Shown piece after piece: positions 14,019 to 22,677 of a DNA stretch of 40,115 nucleotides. The notes under the pieces are model-generated. The model was not told the origin of the DNA. It searched no databases and worked only from the letters and a program-made list of their open reading frames with translations. The stretch's first letter is position 1. Every line of letters starts with the position of its first letter. The position numbers and the translations under genes are program-made. The stretch is taken from positions 1 to 40,115 of the forward strand of contig NZ_QMEA01000086.1 of NCBI RefSeq assembly GCF_012912105.1, written 5' to 3'. This DNA is from Brasilonema sp. UFV-L1 (GTDB lineage Bacteria; Cyanobacteriota; Cyanobacteriia; Cyanobacteriales; Nostocaceae).

Positions 14019-15572
14019 ATGAATCTTTCGTTTCTAGATTTAGGAATTTCACAAGAGTGTGTTCAGCAATTAGAAAAACTAGGCTTTAGCGCACCAACAA
14101 ACATTCAAGCGCAAGCAATTCCTCACCTACTACAAGGTCGTGATGTCGTCGGTCAATCCCAAACAGGAACAGGAAAAACAGCAGCATTTTCCCTGCCGAT
14201 TATAGACCGGCTGGATGTCACTCAAAAAGCTGTGCAAGCCGTCGTTCTAACTCCAACTCGTGAGTTAGCGATTCAAGTTCACGATGCGATCGCTGAGTTC
14301 ATTGGCAACCCAGAATTGCGAGTTTTAGCAATCTACGGTGGTCAATCGATAGATCGTCAAATATTACAACTCAAACGCGGCGTTCACATGGTCGTCGGTA
14401 CGCCAGGGCGAGTGATAGACTTGCTGGATCGAGGCAGTTTGAAGCTGGATCGGGTGAAATGGTTGGTGTTGGATGAAGCCGATGAAATGTTAAGCATGGG
14501 CTTTATCGATGACGTAGAGAAAATTCTCTCTCAAGCCCCCAAAGAGCGCCAAACAGCTCTATTCTCAGCAACAATGCCTCCCTCAATTCGTCAATTGGTG
14601 AACAGATTTTTACGTTCGCCAGTCACAGTAACAGTTGAGCAACCAAAAGCCGCTCCTAACAAAATTAATCAGGTGGCTTATGTTGTTCCACGCCACTGGA
14701 CAAAGGCAAAAGCATTACAGCCGATTCTAGAAATGGAAGATCCAGAATCCGCTTTAATCTTTGTTCGCACCAGACGTACAGCAGCAGAACTTACCAATCA
14801 ACTGCAAGCAGCGGGTCATAGTGTTGATGAATACCACGGCGATTTGTCGCAACAAGCACGGGAGAGGTTATTGACACGGTTCCGCAGTCGTCAAGTACGT
14901 TGGGTTGTTGCAACAGATATTGCAGCACGGGGTTTGGATGTTGATCAATTGTCTCACGTCATTAACTTTGACTTACCCGATAGCGTAGAAACATACGTCC
15001 ACCGCATTGGTCGTACGGGTCGAGCTGGTAAAGAAGGGACAGCAATTTCTATTGTGCAGTCTTTTGAGCGACGCAAGCAGCAAGCGTTTGAACGTCATAT
15101 TCGGCAGAATTGGCAAGTGCTATCGATTCCTACACGGACACAAATTGAAGCACGGCAAATAGAAAAATTGCAAACTCAGGTGCGGGAAGCCTTGGCAGGT
15201 GAGCGTTTAGCTTCATTTTTACCAATGGTGAGCGAGTTGATTTCAGAATACGATGCTCAGGCGATCGCAGCTGCTGCATTACAAATTGCTTACGATCAAA
15301 CCCGCCCTGCTTGGCTGCAATCAGAACCTGACATTACAGAAGAAGATCTCATACCACCAACTCCCAAACCCAGACTACGTTCATCAAACCGTCGCGGCGA
15401 ATTTTCTGGTGAACGAAACCGCACAAATTGGGCGTCTTCAGACGCAAGTAACACACAAGGAGATAGACGTGGTGGTGCTCCCAAGCCCAAACTGCGCACA
15501 GGAGGACGTCGCGAGACTTCAGTGTCTCCAAAAAAGCTAGGTTCTAGTGCAGCCAGGGAAACAGCTTCGTAA
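14019..15572 (+). CDS. DEAD-box RNA helicase
   Basis: ATP-dependent RNA helicase of the DeaD/CrhR type, unwinding structured RNA in ribosome assembly or cold response. Motifs in order: Q motif (GFSAPTNIQAQAI), Walker A SQTGTGKT, PTRELA, GG, TPGRVIDLL, DEAD, SAT, then helicase-C motifs ALIFVRTRRTA, ARGLDVDQ, HRIGRTGRAGKEG. The C-terminal about 90 residues are basic and low complexity (PKPRLRSSNRRGE..PKPKLRTGGRRE), a likely RNA-binding tail containing an imperfect repeat. ATG 14019 is chosen: AGGAG stands 6 nt upstream, while the frame is open from 13977. Cyanobacterial CrhR is redox- and cold-regulated; whether this is its orthologue cannot be settled here. Confidence 0.93.
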   Translation: MNLSFLDLGISQECVQQLEKLGFSAPTNIQAQAIPHLLQGRDVVGQSQTGTGKTAAFSLPIIDRLDVTQKAVQAVVLTPTRELAIQVHDAIAEFIGNPELRVLAIYGGQSIDRQILQLKRGVHMVVGTPGRVIDLLDRGSLKLDRVKWLVLDEADEMLSMGFIDDVEKILSQAPKERQTALFSATMPPSIRQLVNRFLRSPVTVTVEQPKAAPNKINQVAYVVPRHWTKAKALQPILEMEDPESALIFVRTRRTAAELTNQLQAAGHSVDEYHGDLSQQARERLLTRFRSRQVRWVVATDIAARGLDVDQLSHVINFDLPDSVETYVHRIGRTGRAGKEGTAISIVQSFERRKQQAFERHIRQNWQVLSIPTRTQIEARQIEKLQTQVREALAGERLASFLPMVSELISEYDAQAIAAAALQIAYDQTRPAWLQSEPDITEEDLIPPTPKPRLRSSNRRGEFSGERNRTNWASSDASNTQGDRRGGAPKPKLRTGGRRETSVSPKKLGSSAARETAS

Positions 15573-15680
15573 GTTGTGAGTTATTGGTCATAAGTTTCTA
15601 GCTTTTGACGACTAGCTTTGAATTTAGCTAAAAGTTGATAAACCTATCAACCGGCGCGCAATTTCATCATCAGTCAAAAT

Positions 15681-15725
15681 CAGCCCAAAGTGCCAGCATG
15701 ATTTGTATTGGTTGGGCTGTTTTTG
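15681..15725 (+). terminator. Rho-independent terminator after the helicase gene
   Basis: Stem CAGCCCAA (15681-15688) with TTGGGCTG (15712-15719), 23-nt loop, followed by TTTTTGT. Confidence 0.7.
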
Positions 15726-15843
15726 TATTAGTAAAGGAAAAGCTCAGTAGATTTGTGATGTGAGACGCTGATAAACTACTAATATAAAGTTGTTTGTTGC
15801 TCCCCCGCTTGAGCGTCTCTAAACCCTGAAATGAAATTTATCC

Positions 15844-16047
15844 ATGTCATCTCAAACAAATCTTGACTGGAAAATATCACCACAATCTCCACCACAGCGA
15901 ATTTTAATTGTGGAAAAGGACATCGAATTCGAGTGGCGATCGCCGGACACGATAAAGACTTATTCGCCCGCTATCCAGCACAAGGAACACCAGAAATCAG
16001 CTGACAACGAAATACTACGAATGCTTCCTACATCGACCTACCAGTGA
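15844..16047 (+). CDS. Hypothetical 67-aa ORF
   Basis: Reads from an ATG into the first copy of the duplicated intergenic unit, so its last about 18 residues come from repeat DNA. No family recognised and no ribosome-binding site; it may be a relic or no gene. Confidence 0.2.
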   Translation: MSSQTNLDWKISPQSPPQRILIVEKDIEFEWRSPDTIKTYSPAIQHKEHQKSADNEILRMLPTSTYQ

Positions 16048-16146
16048 TGCAAGGTAAGCGACGCTAACAAAAGTGAGGCAGGCAAGATGCCTGCCAGACT
16101 TTTTGTTAAATATTATGATTCAAATAGCCCTGCACTTCCTAAAATG
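15994..16146 (+). repeat. Duplicated intergenic unit, copy A
   Basis: Shares with 16864-17037 the block AAATCAGCTGACAACGAAAT, GAATGCTTCCT, then the terminator hairpin GGCAGGCA and the tail ATTATGATTCAAATAG, with one small insertion. The two copies flank the serine-hydrolase relic and the Arg-rich secreted protein gene. Confidence 0.75.
16077..16106 (+). terminator. Terminator hairpin in unit A
   Basis: Perfect 8-bp stem GGCAGGCA-aga-TGCCTGCC followed by agacTTTTTGTT. Confidence 0.75.
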
Positions 16147-16155
16147 TGTTTTTAG

Positions 16156-16452
16156 TATAATAACTATAGGGGAAAAGCTTTTGGTCACGACGGTACCAGT
16201 AGCGAATATAAATGTAAGGTGTACTACTTGCCTGATAGCAGCATTACGATTGTCGCTCTGGGAAACCACAGCTATGAGTTGGAGAATCTGCAAAAAAACT
16301 CGTACACTAATGCCATCGCATCTAATAGCTTAGAGATTTTTCTCAAAGAAGGGAAAAAAGACCAACACAAGAAAGTTTCACAACAGAGTGCAACAAGCAG
16401 ATTGATAACGCTGGGTGCAGTAGAACTGTTGTTAATGCGCAAGCTACGGTGA
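16156..16452 (+). pseudogene. C-terminal relic of a class C beta-lactamase-type serine hydrolase
   Basis: The frame opens right after a stop at 16153 and has no good start; translation gives GKAFGHDGTSSEYKCK, VYYLPDSSITIVALGN, then a diverged tail. The GHDG..YxxxxYYLPDsxxTIVALGN pattern matches the C-terminal strand region of serine hydrolases of the beta-lactamase/penicillin-binding class, with the catalytic SxxK and YxN parts missing. It ends where the next gene begins. A GTG at 16219 could start a 77-aa product, but decay is more likely. Confidence 0.4.
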
Positions 16453-16457
16453 AAAAT

Positions 16458-16850
16458 ATGAACAGTAAGATTTTATTCAAGGCAAGCTTATACTTCATAG
16501 CAACACCTTTGATCTTCCTGATAGCAAAACCTACCTTTGCAGCATCACTGGATAATCAATATTGGTCAGGAATTGAGTCTAAAAGCAAGACTGGTAACAC
16601 AATACTACTCAGTCGGGATGATTATCGTGATTACTATGATGATCGCGACTATGAACGAGAACGTCGCCGAGAAATACGAGAACGTCGCCGAGAAATTAGC
16701 AGAGAACGCCAACGCTATCTCCGAGAGATGAAACGCCGCCGAGACAATGAACGCTACCGTCAAGACTTCCGACGCGATCGCCGGTGGGATAACGACCGAG
16801 ACTATATTGAAAGACCGCTACCACCGCCACCACCTCGTCCTCCTTTCTAA
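16458..16850 (+). CDS. Secreted Arg/Asp/Tyr-rich hypothetical protein
   Basis: About 130 aa. A signal peptide (KILFKASLYFIATPLIFLIA, then PTFAAS as cleavage site) is followed by a strongly charged region with repeated RERRREI and RDYYDDRDYERE segments and a proline tail (PLPPPPPRPPF). No domain is recognised; the low-complexity part would be extended or coiled and could bind polyanions or walls. ATG 16458 is preferred to GTG 16449. It lies between the two copies of a duplicated terminator unit. Function unknown. Confidence 0.55.
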   Translation: MNSKILFKASLYFIATPLIFLIAKPTFAASLDNQYWSGIESKSKTGNTILLSRDDYRDYYDDRDYERERRREIRERRREISRERQRYLREMKRRRDNERYRQDFRRDRRWDNDRDYIERPLPPPPPRPPF

Positions 16851-16863
16851 AAAGGTACATCAC

Positions 16864-17037
16864 AAATCAGCTGACAACGAAATGCTGTGAATGCTTCCTA
16901 ATATTAAGTTACCAGTCATCAAAGGCAAGCGAAACTCACTCTTGTGAGGCAGGCAAAACGCTTGCCATTGTTTTTGTTATTGTTTGTTATCAATATTATG
17001 ATGATTCAAATAGTCCTATATTTCTTGAAATACTATG
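16864..17037 (+). repeat. Duplicated intergenic unit, copy B
   Basis: Second copy of the unit at 15994, with about 20 extra bases before the shared tail. It ends at the start codon of the Uma2 gene (17035), so the tail acts as that gene's leader. Confidence 0.75.
16949..16978 (+). terminator. Terminator hairpin in unit B
   Basis: Stem GGCAA-aacgc-TTGCC followed by ATTGTTTTTGTT; weaker than the unit A hairpin. Confidence 0.55.
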
Positions 17038-17625
17038 ACAAAAACCATAGCTAAACGCTTTACCATTTCTGAATACGACCGTTTAGCAGAACTTGGTTTC
17101 TTTAGTGAAGATGACCGAGTTGAGCTAATTAACGGAGAAATTATCCCAATGGTATCGAAAGGTAAACCACATTCTGTTTGCAGCACACGTTTATTTCGAG
17201 AGTTATTCAAGCTTGTTGGAGAACGGGGGACACTACGAGGACAAGAACCAATTATTATTCTTAACGACAACCAACCCGAACCAGATTTTGTCATTGTACA
17301 AAATCGAGATGATGATTATCTCGGTGCTCATCCCATTCCTGCTGACATATTACTGTTAATTGAAATTTCGGATTCCTCTCTGAAATATGACCAAGAGGTG
17401 AAATTACCGATTTATGCTGAAGGAGGTGTTTCTAATTATTGGATATTTAATTTAGTAGATTATTGCCTAGAATGCTACAGCGAATCTTATCAAGATTTGC
17501 AAGGCAAATTTGGTTATCGTAGAAAGTTAATTTTTCTGCCTAATGAGTTAGTTAATTTACCGTGTTTTTCTAATTTGTCTTTAGATTTATCAAAAGTTTT
17601 TCCCCAGAAAATTATCAGAGACTAG
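17035..17625 (+). CDS. Uma2 family (DUF820) putative endonuclease
   Basis: 196 aa, Uma2 family, a PD-(D/E)xK-fold group hugely expanded in filamentous cyanobacteria with unclear role. Typical marks: FTISEYDRLAELGFFSEDDRVELINGEI at the N-terminus, H54-type position in KPHS, the acidic PEPDFVIV, IEISDSSLKYDQEVKLPIYAEGGVSNYWIFNL (catalytic-like D, E-x-S, K) and a C-terminal strand. All the expected core residues are present. Its 3' end overlaps the 3' end of the convergent gene by 36 bp. Function not known; some families are linked to mobile elements or conflict. Confidence 0.88.
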   Translation: MTKTIAKRFTISEYDRLAELGFFSEDDRVELINGEIIPMVSKGKPHSVCSTRLFRELFKLVGERGTLRGQEPIIILNDNQPEPDFVIVQNRDDDYLGAHPIPADILLLIEISDSSLKYDQEVKLPIYAEGGVSNYWIFNLVDYCLECYSESYQDLQGKFGYRRKLIFLPNELVNLPCFSNLSLDLSKVFPQKIIRD

Positions 17626-18207
17626 ACTGACTAAAATACCCAAAATTCTCTCTACAGGGGGAACCGGATACTCAGTCAAGTCAATAGTGACGCTTTGCGC
17701 TTCTAATTTGAGGAATCTCCAAAGACTGCCAGTTGTGACTGCACCGTAGATACTATTGATAGGATGGTCTTGTTGTTGATTGAAGCGTTGAGCTGCAACC
17801 ATTTCAGCAATGCATTGTCCAAGTCCAGCATTTAAGTCATCTTTTTTTGCTTCTACAATCACTGCTACGGGTGCCGAAATTAGAATTTGTTCAGGAGAAC
17901 GACTGATGACAAAATCACAAACTCCATTGAGTCCTAACGATTGATCAACGGTAAAATCAATACCAGAGAATAAGCTAATTTCTCGCTGCAATATTTCTCT
18001 GACCTCAATCAAAATCGGGCAAATAATCATTTCTGACCTTGCTTTCTCCGTACCAAGAGCAATCGCCAATGGTAAGCTTTTTTCTAAAAATTGAGCAAGA
18101 TAAGCGCTGGGAGAAATGAGTTGGTATTCACACAGAAATGTTCCTTGTGTGAGAGTTAACTTGAAATCTTGCGAGACTTTTCGTAGGCTAAAATCGCTAT
18201 AAGCCAT
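17590..18207 (-). CDS. PD-(D/E)xK-like hypothetical protein
   Basis: About 205 aa. A nuclease-like core is suggested by GVCDFVISRSPEQ, then APVAVIVEAKKDDLNAGLGQCIAEMVAAQ: the D-(x)n-ExK layout followed by a helix with conserved Q is typical of restriction-endonuclease-like folds. Upstream residues include LTLTQGTFLCEYQLI and SEMIICPILIEVREILQ. No specific family name. ATG 18207 (MAYSDFSL) is preferred to 18219. It converges on the Uma2 gene with a 36-bp overlap of coding ends. Could be a solitary nuclease of unknown function. Confidence 0.6.
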   Translation of the reverse strand: MAYSDFSLRKVSQDFKLTLTQGTFLCEYQLISPSAYLAQFLEKSLPLAIALGTEKARSEMIICPILIEVREILQREISLFSGIDFTVDQSLGLNGVCDFVISRSPEQILISAPVAVIVEAKKDDLNAGLGQCIAEMVAAQRFNQQQDHPINSIYGAVTTGSLWRFLKLEAQSVTIDLTEYPVPPVERILGILVSLVSDNFLGKNF

Positions 18208-18305
18208 AAGCTGCCACACCTTTAATTTGCATACAGCTAGAGACTAGACCAATTGCTCATACTAGTTTTCTTCCGGATTGAATAAGCGAATGCGTGAATT
18301 GCTTA

Positions 18306-18797
18306 TCACTCTGTTTGCAAAATCAAATCTTCCATCGCCAGCTGTAAATTCTTCGTCAAATCAGCAACTGCTTGCCTTGCACCTTGATGACTCGTCTTGT
18401 AAGCTGGTTAACGTTCACAAAACAGATATCGGCTCACCTATCGTTATTTTTACACTTTGCTTGCCAAGTGTTGGACGTTGGAAGAAATTTCCGCCTCTGA
18501 TTTTAGCTAAATCGGGCAGAAGCTGTCCCCGGACCAATATCAACCGCTTTTTGATGACCAAACAACATGGGTCTTCTGCTTTGAGATGACGAAATGCTAT
18601 TAGAAAACGGATTTTGCCATAGGTGAAACTGACGATAAAAATCTAGTAAAACTTCTGCGTTGTCTGCTTCAATTATGACTAATTGTCGTTTTCCAGTGTA
18701 TTAAGCTGGGTAAGAAGAACTGGCAAACTCGTAAAAACCAGGGGTTCTGTGCTGGAGGAATAAATTCTAGGGGTGGCTGTGCTTCTTGAAACGACAT
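18306..18797 (-). pseudogene. Decayed PlsC-type lysophospholipid acyltransferase
   Basis: Read on the minus strand, the pieces join into a known cyanobacterial acyltransferase: start MSFQEAQPPLEFIPPAQNPW (18797), then after a one-base frame change IEADNAEVLLDFYRQF, after another GKIRFLIAFRHLKAEDP (the family's early catalytic His region), then a jump to the C-terminal GGNFFQRPTLGKQSVKITIG, and finally YKTSHQGARQAVADL, LTKNLQLAMEDLILQTE and a TGA stop at 18306. Several frameshifts plus a large internal deletion remove the rest; about 490 bp remain of a gene that is usually well over 1 kb. No function expected. Identification comes from remembered family sequence and the order of pieces. Confidence 0.75.
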
Positions 18798-18849
18798 CAG
18801 GCAAAGTTGTTTTCTCCAGCAAGCAGCAAGCCTTCATTTTAAACTGTAA

Positions 18850-18920
18850 CTGATTAAATCAGTACACAGTACACAGTTAACAGTGATAATTGATAACTGA
18901 TAATTGATAACTGAAATAGA
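18850..18920. repeat. GATAATTGATAACTG simple repeats before proS
   Basis: Runs of GTACACAGT and TGATAAYTGATAACTG units. Similar TGATAACTG runs precede the gene at 21068. They are low-complexity intergenic repeats of this genome. Confidence 0.75.
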
Positions 18921-18949
18921 GATTATTGAATTTGGAAAGAGGACAAACG

Positions 18950-20761
18950 ATGCGACTGTCACAAATGTTATTTCTCACACTCAGGGATGATCCAGCAGAT
19001 GCTGAAATTCCCAGTCATAAACTTTTAGTCCGTGCAGGCTACATTCGTCGCATCGGTAGCGGTGTCTATGCCTATCTTCCGCTGATGTGGCGGGTACTGC
19101 AAAAAGTCTCTCAAATTGTTCGCGAAGAAATGAACGCTGCTGGTGGACAAGAATGTCTCTTACCTCAACTTCAACCAGCTGATTTATGGAAAGAGTCTGG
19201 ACGCTGGGACACCTACACCAAAGCTGAGGGTATCATGTTCGCCCTCAAAGACCGCCGCGACCAAGAACAGGCGCTAGGACCAACTCACGAGGAAGTTATT
19301 ACAGCAATTGCTCGTGATATGATTCGTTCTTACCGTCAGCTACCACAACTACTCTACCAAATTCAAACAAAGTTCCGTGATGAGATTCGTCCCCGTTTTG
19401 GTTTGATGCGCGGACGAGAATTTATCATGAAGGATGCCTACTCCTTCAATGTAGATGAAGAAAGTCTGGAAAAAACATATCAGGATATGCATATCGCTTA
19501 CAGTAATATACTGCGGCGGTCTGGCTTAGCTTTTCGTGCCGTCCAAGCTGACTCTGGTGCGATCGGTGGTTCTGCTTCTCAAGAATTTATGGTCCTGGCA
19601 GAAGCAGGCGAAGATGAAGTCCTTTACACTGAAGATGGGCAGTACGCGGCTAACGTGGAAAAAGCAGTGTCTTTACCTCCTGATGCGCAACCCTCTGCAT
19701 TTACCAATTACGAAAAACTCCAAACACCAGGGACGGAAACAATAGAGAAAGTCTGTGATTTTTTGAAATGTTCCCCCACCCAAATTGTGAAAAACGTTCT
19801 TTACCAAACAACTTTTGATAATGGAACATCAGTGCTGGTGCTGGTGAGTATCCGAGGTGATCAGGAAGTTAATGATGTTAAATTACAAAATGAGTTGACA
19901 AAATTAGCTCCCAAGTATGGTGCCAAAACGGTGATTCAACTTGCAGTACCAGATGCAGAAGCTCAAGGAAAATGGGCAAGTCAGTCTTTACCCTTGGGCT
20001 ATATTGCTCCTGATGTTGCAGATGATTATATTAAGTCACAAAAGGATATTGCACCTCGCTTTTTACGTTTGGTTGATAAGACAGCAGCTGATTTAAAAAA
20101 CTTTGTCACGGGTGCAAATGAATCTGGTTACCACGTCGTTGGAGCAAATTGGAATGAGCAATTTAAGTTACCAGAGATAACCGTAGATGTGCGTAAGGCA
20201 AGACCAGGCGATCGCTCTCTCCACAACCCAGACCAAATACTACAAAGCGCTCGTGGAATCGAAGTAGGTCACATTTTCCAATTGGGGACCAAGTATTCTA
20301 TAGCAATGGGTGCAACTTATACCAACGAACAAGGTGAAGAGAAACCTTTACTGATGGGTTGTTATGGTGTGGGTGTGTCACGCCTTGCTCAAGCTGCTGT
20401 AGAGCAATCTTACGACTCTGATGGAATTATTTGGCCCGTTAGCATCGCACCATATCACGCGATTGTTACGATTCCTAACATCAATGACGCCCAGAATGTG
20501 GAAATCGCCGAAAAACTCTACACTCAACTGAATCAAGCAGGAGTTGAAACCTTGCTAGATGACCGCAATGAACGTGCAGGAGTAAAATTCAAAGATGCTG
20601 ATTTGATAGGGATTCCTTACAGAATAGTCACCGGACGAGCGATCGCCAATGGCAAAGTTGAAGTTGTGGAACGAAAAAGTCGCAAATCACAAGAAATTGC
20701 GATCGCTGACGTTGTATCTATACTAAAGCAGTGGATTCAATCAGTACAAAGTACACAATGA
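18950..20761 (+). CDS. proS: Prolyl-tRNA synthetase ProS
   Basis: Class II aminoacyl-tRNA synthetase charging tRNA-Pro. It is of the long bacterial type with an editing (INS/YbaK) domain inserted between motifs 2 and 3. Visible: motif 1 region ([17 protein letters not shown]), LGPTHEEVI, motif 2 ([27 protein letters not shown]), editing domain around residues 220-400 ([29 protein letters not shown]), motif 3 ([13 protein letters not shown]), and a C-terminal anticodon-binding domain ([24 protein letters not shown]). ATG 18950 has AGAGGA 8-12 nt upstream; the frame opens at 18926. Length 603 aa is normal. It appears monocistronic. Confidence 0.97.
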   Translation: MRLSQMLFLTLRDDPADAEIPSHKLLVRAGYIRRIGSGVYAYLPLMWRVLQKVSQIVREEMNAAGGQECLLPQLQPADLWKESGRWDTYTKAEGIMFALKDRRDQEQALGPTHEEVITAIARDMIRSYRQLPQLLYQIQTKFRDEIRPRFGLMRGREFIMKDAYSFNVDEESLEKTYQDMHIAYSNILRRSGLAFRAVQADSGAIGGSASQEFMVLAEAGEDEVLYTEDGQYAANVEKAVSLPPDAQPSAFTNYEKLQTPGTETIEKVCDFLKCSPTQIVKNVLYQTTFDNGTSVLVLVSIRGDQEVNDVKLQNELTKLAPKYGAKTVIQLAVPDAEAQGKWASQSLPLGYIAPDVADDYIKSQKDIAPRFLRLVDKTAADLKNFVTGANESGYHVVGANWNEQFKLPEITVDVRKARPGDRSLHNPDQILQSARGIEVGHIFQLGTKYSIAMGATYTNEQGEEKPLLMGCYGVGVSRLAQAAVEQSYDSDGIIWPVSIAPYHAIVTIPNINDAQNVEIAEKLYTQLNQAGVETLLDDRNERAGVKFKDADLIGIPYRIVTGRAIANGKVEVVERKSRKSQEIAIADVVSILKQWIQSVQSTQ

Positions 20762-21067
20762 ACAGGGAAGGAGTCAGGAGTCAGGAGTCAGGAGCGGAGC
20801 CACCAGCCCTTCGGGTATGACCTGAGCCCTTCGGGCACGGCTTGAGGCCGAACGGTCACGCTGCGCTAACACAGTCGCCTGTTGTCGGGAAACCCTACCA
20901 AGAGCGCTGCTTCACCGCAGAGCCTCCGGTCAGAATAAAAGAGTTAATTGATTCTTCTATTCTGAATTCTGGATTCAGCAATACTGAATACTTCTTCAAA
21001 CTGATAACTGGTACTGCGCTTCCTTGGTAACTGATAACTGATAACTGACAACTGACAAAACGAAAAC
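20762..21067. other. Repeat-bearing intergenic region
   Basis: Holds GGAGTCA tandem repeats (20769-20793), inverted CCCTTCGGG units, a dispersed repeat with GTCGGGAAACCC (relative of 1380 and 33630 on the other strand), and TGATAACTG runs before the next gene. No coding potential seen. Confidence 0.7.
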
Positions 21068-21880
21068 ATGGAATTTTTCACACTCCTTGTATCTGGCTTG
21101 TTAGGGTTAGTGACTCCAGTAGGACTGGTTATTGATCGGACTGCTGAAAGTGCTATGCGTTCCCAGTTGGCTCAAGTTGAACAATTACAAGTGCGAGTTG
21201 ACAATGCTCCTACTCACCAATTGCTGCAAGGTAAGGTGGAAAAGGTGCGTGTTGCGGGACGTTCTTTGCAACTCAAAAAGTGGCAAGAAATTCGCATTGC
21301 CGCTTTAGAATTGGAAACCGATACCATTGAATTAGAACTAGGCAGTCTTGGAAAAAAAAGACCATTATTCAAACGACCTTTACAAGTTGGTGTCCGTTTG
21401 GTGTTAACTCAACAGGATATTAATAAACTCATACAATCACCTCAATTCATGGCGATATTACAAAAGCTAAAAATTAACACAGGCGATTCTTCAAAGACAG
21501 GGTATGATTCTGTATACACTTTTGCCAATCCAAATGTAAGGTTTTTAGCAAATAACCGCCTGAGTTTCCAGGTAGAATTACAGGAAAAAGGTCTGGAGAA
21601 ACCCTTATTGATTACAGTGGAATCAGGATTGAGTCTCGTTGGTGGGAGAAATATTCAGTTAGTTAACTCAATTGTGGCAGCGAATGGTCAACAAGTTCCA
21701 CCTCAAATTGTCAATGCTGTTGTGAACAATTTCAACAAACAATTGGATCTAGGCAATCTGGAAGGTGACGGTCTACAAGTGCGAATCCTAAAATTGAATA
21801 TGAAACCAGAAGAATTAGAGATTGCTGCATTTTTGCGAGTGGAGCCATCTTCTAGGTTTTTGGAAACCCCTAGTTTATGA
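21068..21880 (+). CDS. DUF2993 (LmeA-like) protein
   Basis: 270 aa, DUF2993 family: membrane-anchored or exported proteins widespread in cyanobacteria and actinobacteria; one actinobacterial member (LmeA) binds phospholipid. An N-terminal hydrophobic stretch (FTLLVSGLLGLVTPVGLVI) acts as signal or anchor. The domain begins LAQVEQLQVRVDNAPTHQLLQGKVEKVRV and has the recurrent AGRSLQL..IRIAALELETDTIELEL and LTQQDINKLIQSP motifs. Followed after 67 bp by a GerMN protein in the same direction. Function not established. Confidence 0.88.
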   Translation: MEFFTLLVSGLLGLVTPVGLVIDRTAESAMRSQLAQVEQLQVRVDNAPTHQLLQGKVEKVRVAGRSLQLKKWQEIRIAALELETDTIELELGSLGKKRPLFKRPLQVGVRLVLTQQDINKLIQSPQFMAILQKLKINTGDSSKTGYDSVYTFANPNVRFLANNRLSFQVELQEKGLEKPLLITVESGLSLVGGRNIQLVNSIVAANGQQVPPQIVNAVVNNFNKQLDLGNLEGDGLQVRILKLNMKPEELEIAAFLRVEPSSRFLETPSL

Positions 21881-21947
21881 GTATCGTCGTAACCCATCGG
21901 CTTCTCCTCATACAAATACTATTTCAGCCTAAAGGTAGGTTTTCAAG

Positions 21948-22589
21948 ATGAAAGAACAGCAAGGATCTAACCGTATCTCTCCAAGTATTATTGCAGCTAT
22001 TTCAGCAGCAGTGATTGCAGTCGCTGGTGGTGTTGCTTTTTTTGCCAGCAAACCCGACGATAAAAATATTTCTAGTAATCCTCCGAATAACCCTCCGACA
22101 TCAATTCCGGTTCCAGTAGAACCTCAACCTCCAACAACACCAAACCAGTTTAGTGTTGAGCGAAATGCTGAAGTGTTTTGGCTGCAAGATACTGGTACTG
22201 GATTTAAATTAGTTCCCCAAACAGTTCAAGTCAAAGCTCTTGGAAATTCACCTAACCAAGTTTTAGAAGGAGCTTTCCAACAGTTATTGGCTGGACCTAC
22301 AGAAAACACGGAATCTACTACAATTCCCCAAGGAACAAAGTTGCTGGGTGTTAAGTCGGCAAGTGATGGTATCCACGTGAATTTATCCCAAGAGTTTACC
22401 AGTGGAGGTGGAAGTTCTTCTATGATGGGTCGCGTGGGACAAGTTGTCTACACCGCTACAGCTTTAGATAAAAACGCCAAAGTGTACATTGAAGTTGACG
22501 GGAAACCCCTAGAAGTATTAGGTGGTGAAGGTTTAGAGTTGGAACAACCGTTGACGCGTGAAAGCTTTGATAAAAATTATCCACTTTAA
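21948..22589 (+). CDS. GerMN-domain membrane-anchored protein
   Basis: 213 aa. A cytosolic basic start, a transmembrane segment (SIIAAISAAVIAVAGGVAFFAS), a Pro-rich spacer (NPPNNPPTSIPVPVEPQPP), then a GerMN domain from about residue 70: VFWLQDTGTGFKLVP, LEGAFQQLLAGPTE, TTIPQGTKLLGVKSASDGIHVNLSQEF, VYTATALDKNAKVYIEVDGK. In Gram-positives GerM acts at the envelope; in cyanobacteria the role is unknown. ATG 21948 has no strong Shine-Dalgarno. Ends 88 bp before the convergent permease gene. Confidence 0.88.
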   Translation: MKEQQGSNRISPSIIAAISAAVIAVAGGVAFFASKPDDKNISSNPPNNPPTSIPVPVEPQPPTTPNQFSVERNAEVFWLQDTGTGFKLVPQTVQVKALGNSPNQVLEGAFQQLLAGPTENTESTTIPQGTKLLGVKSASDGIHVNLSQEFTSGGGSSSMMGRVGQVVYTATALDKNAKVYIEVDGKPLEVLGGEGLELEQPLTRESFDKNYPL

Positions 22590-22611
22590 TCGAAGTTATT
22601 AGTGAGACAAC

Positions 22612-22636
22612 CCTGCAGGCGAACAACTCCTGCAGG
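22612..22636. terminator. Hairpin between convergent genes
   Basis: Two copies of the palindrome CCTGCAGG with a 9-nt loop form a stem; no T-run follows. It may end transcripts from both sides. Confidence 0.4.
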
Positions 22637-22677
22637 AAACTTTCCTGACACGCGTGACAGGTTAGCACCGTATTGGC

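Noticed and set aside
15253-15540. 95-aa ORF overlapping the helicase gene
   Set aside because: Shifted frame of the low-complexity helicase tail.
18278-18589. 103-aa plus-strand ORF
   Set aside because: It lies antisense to the acyltransferase pseudogene, whose family-like reading on the other strand explains the region.
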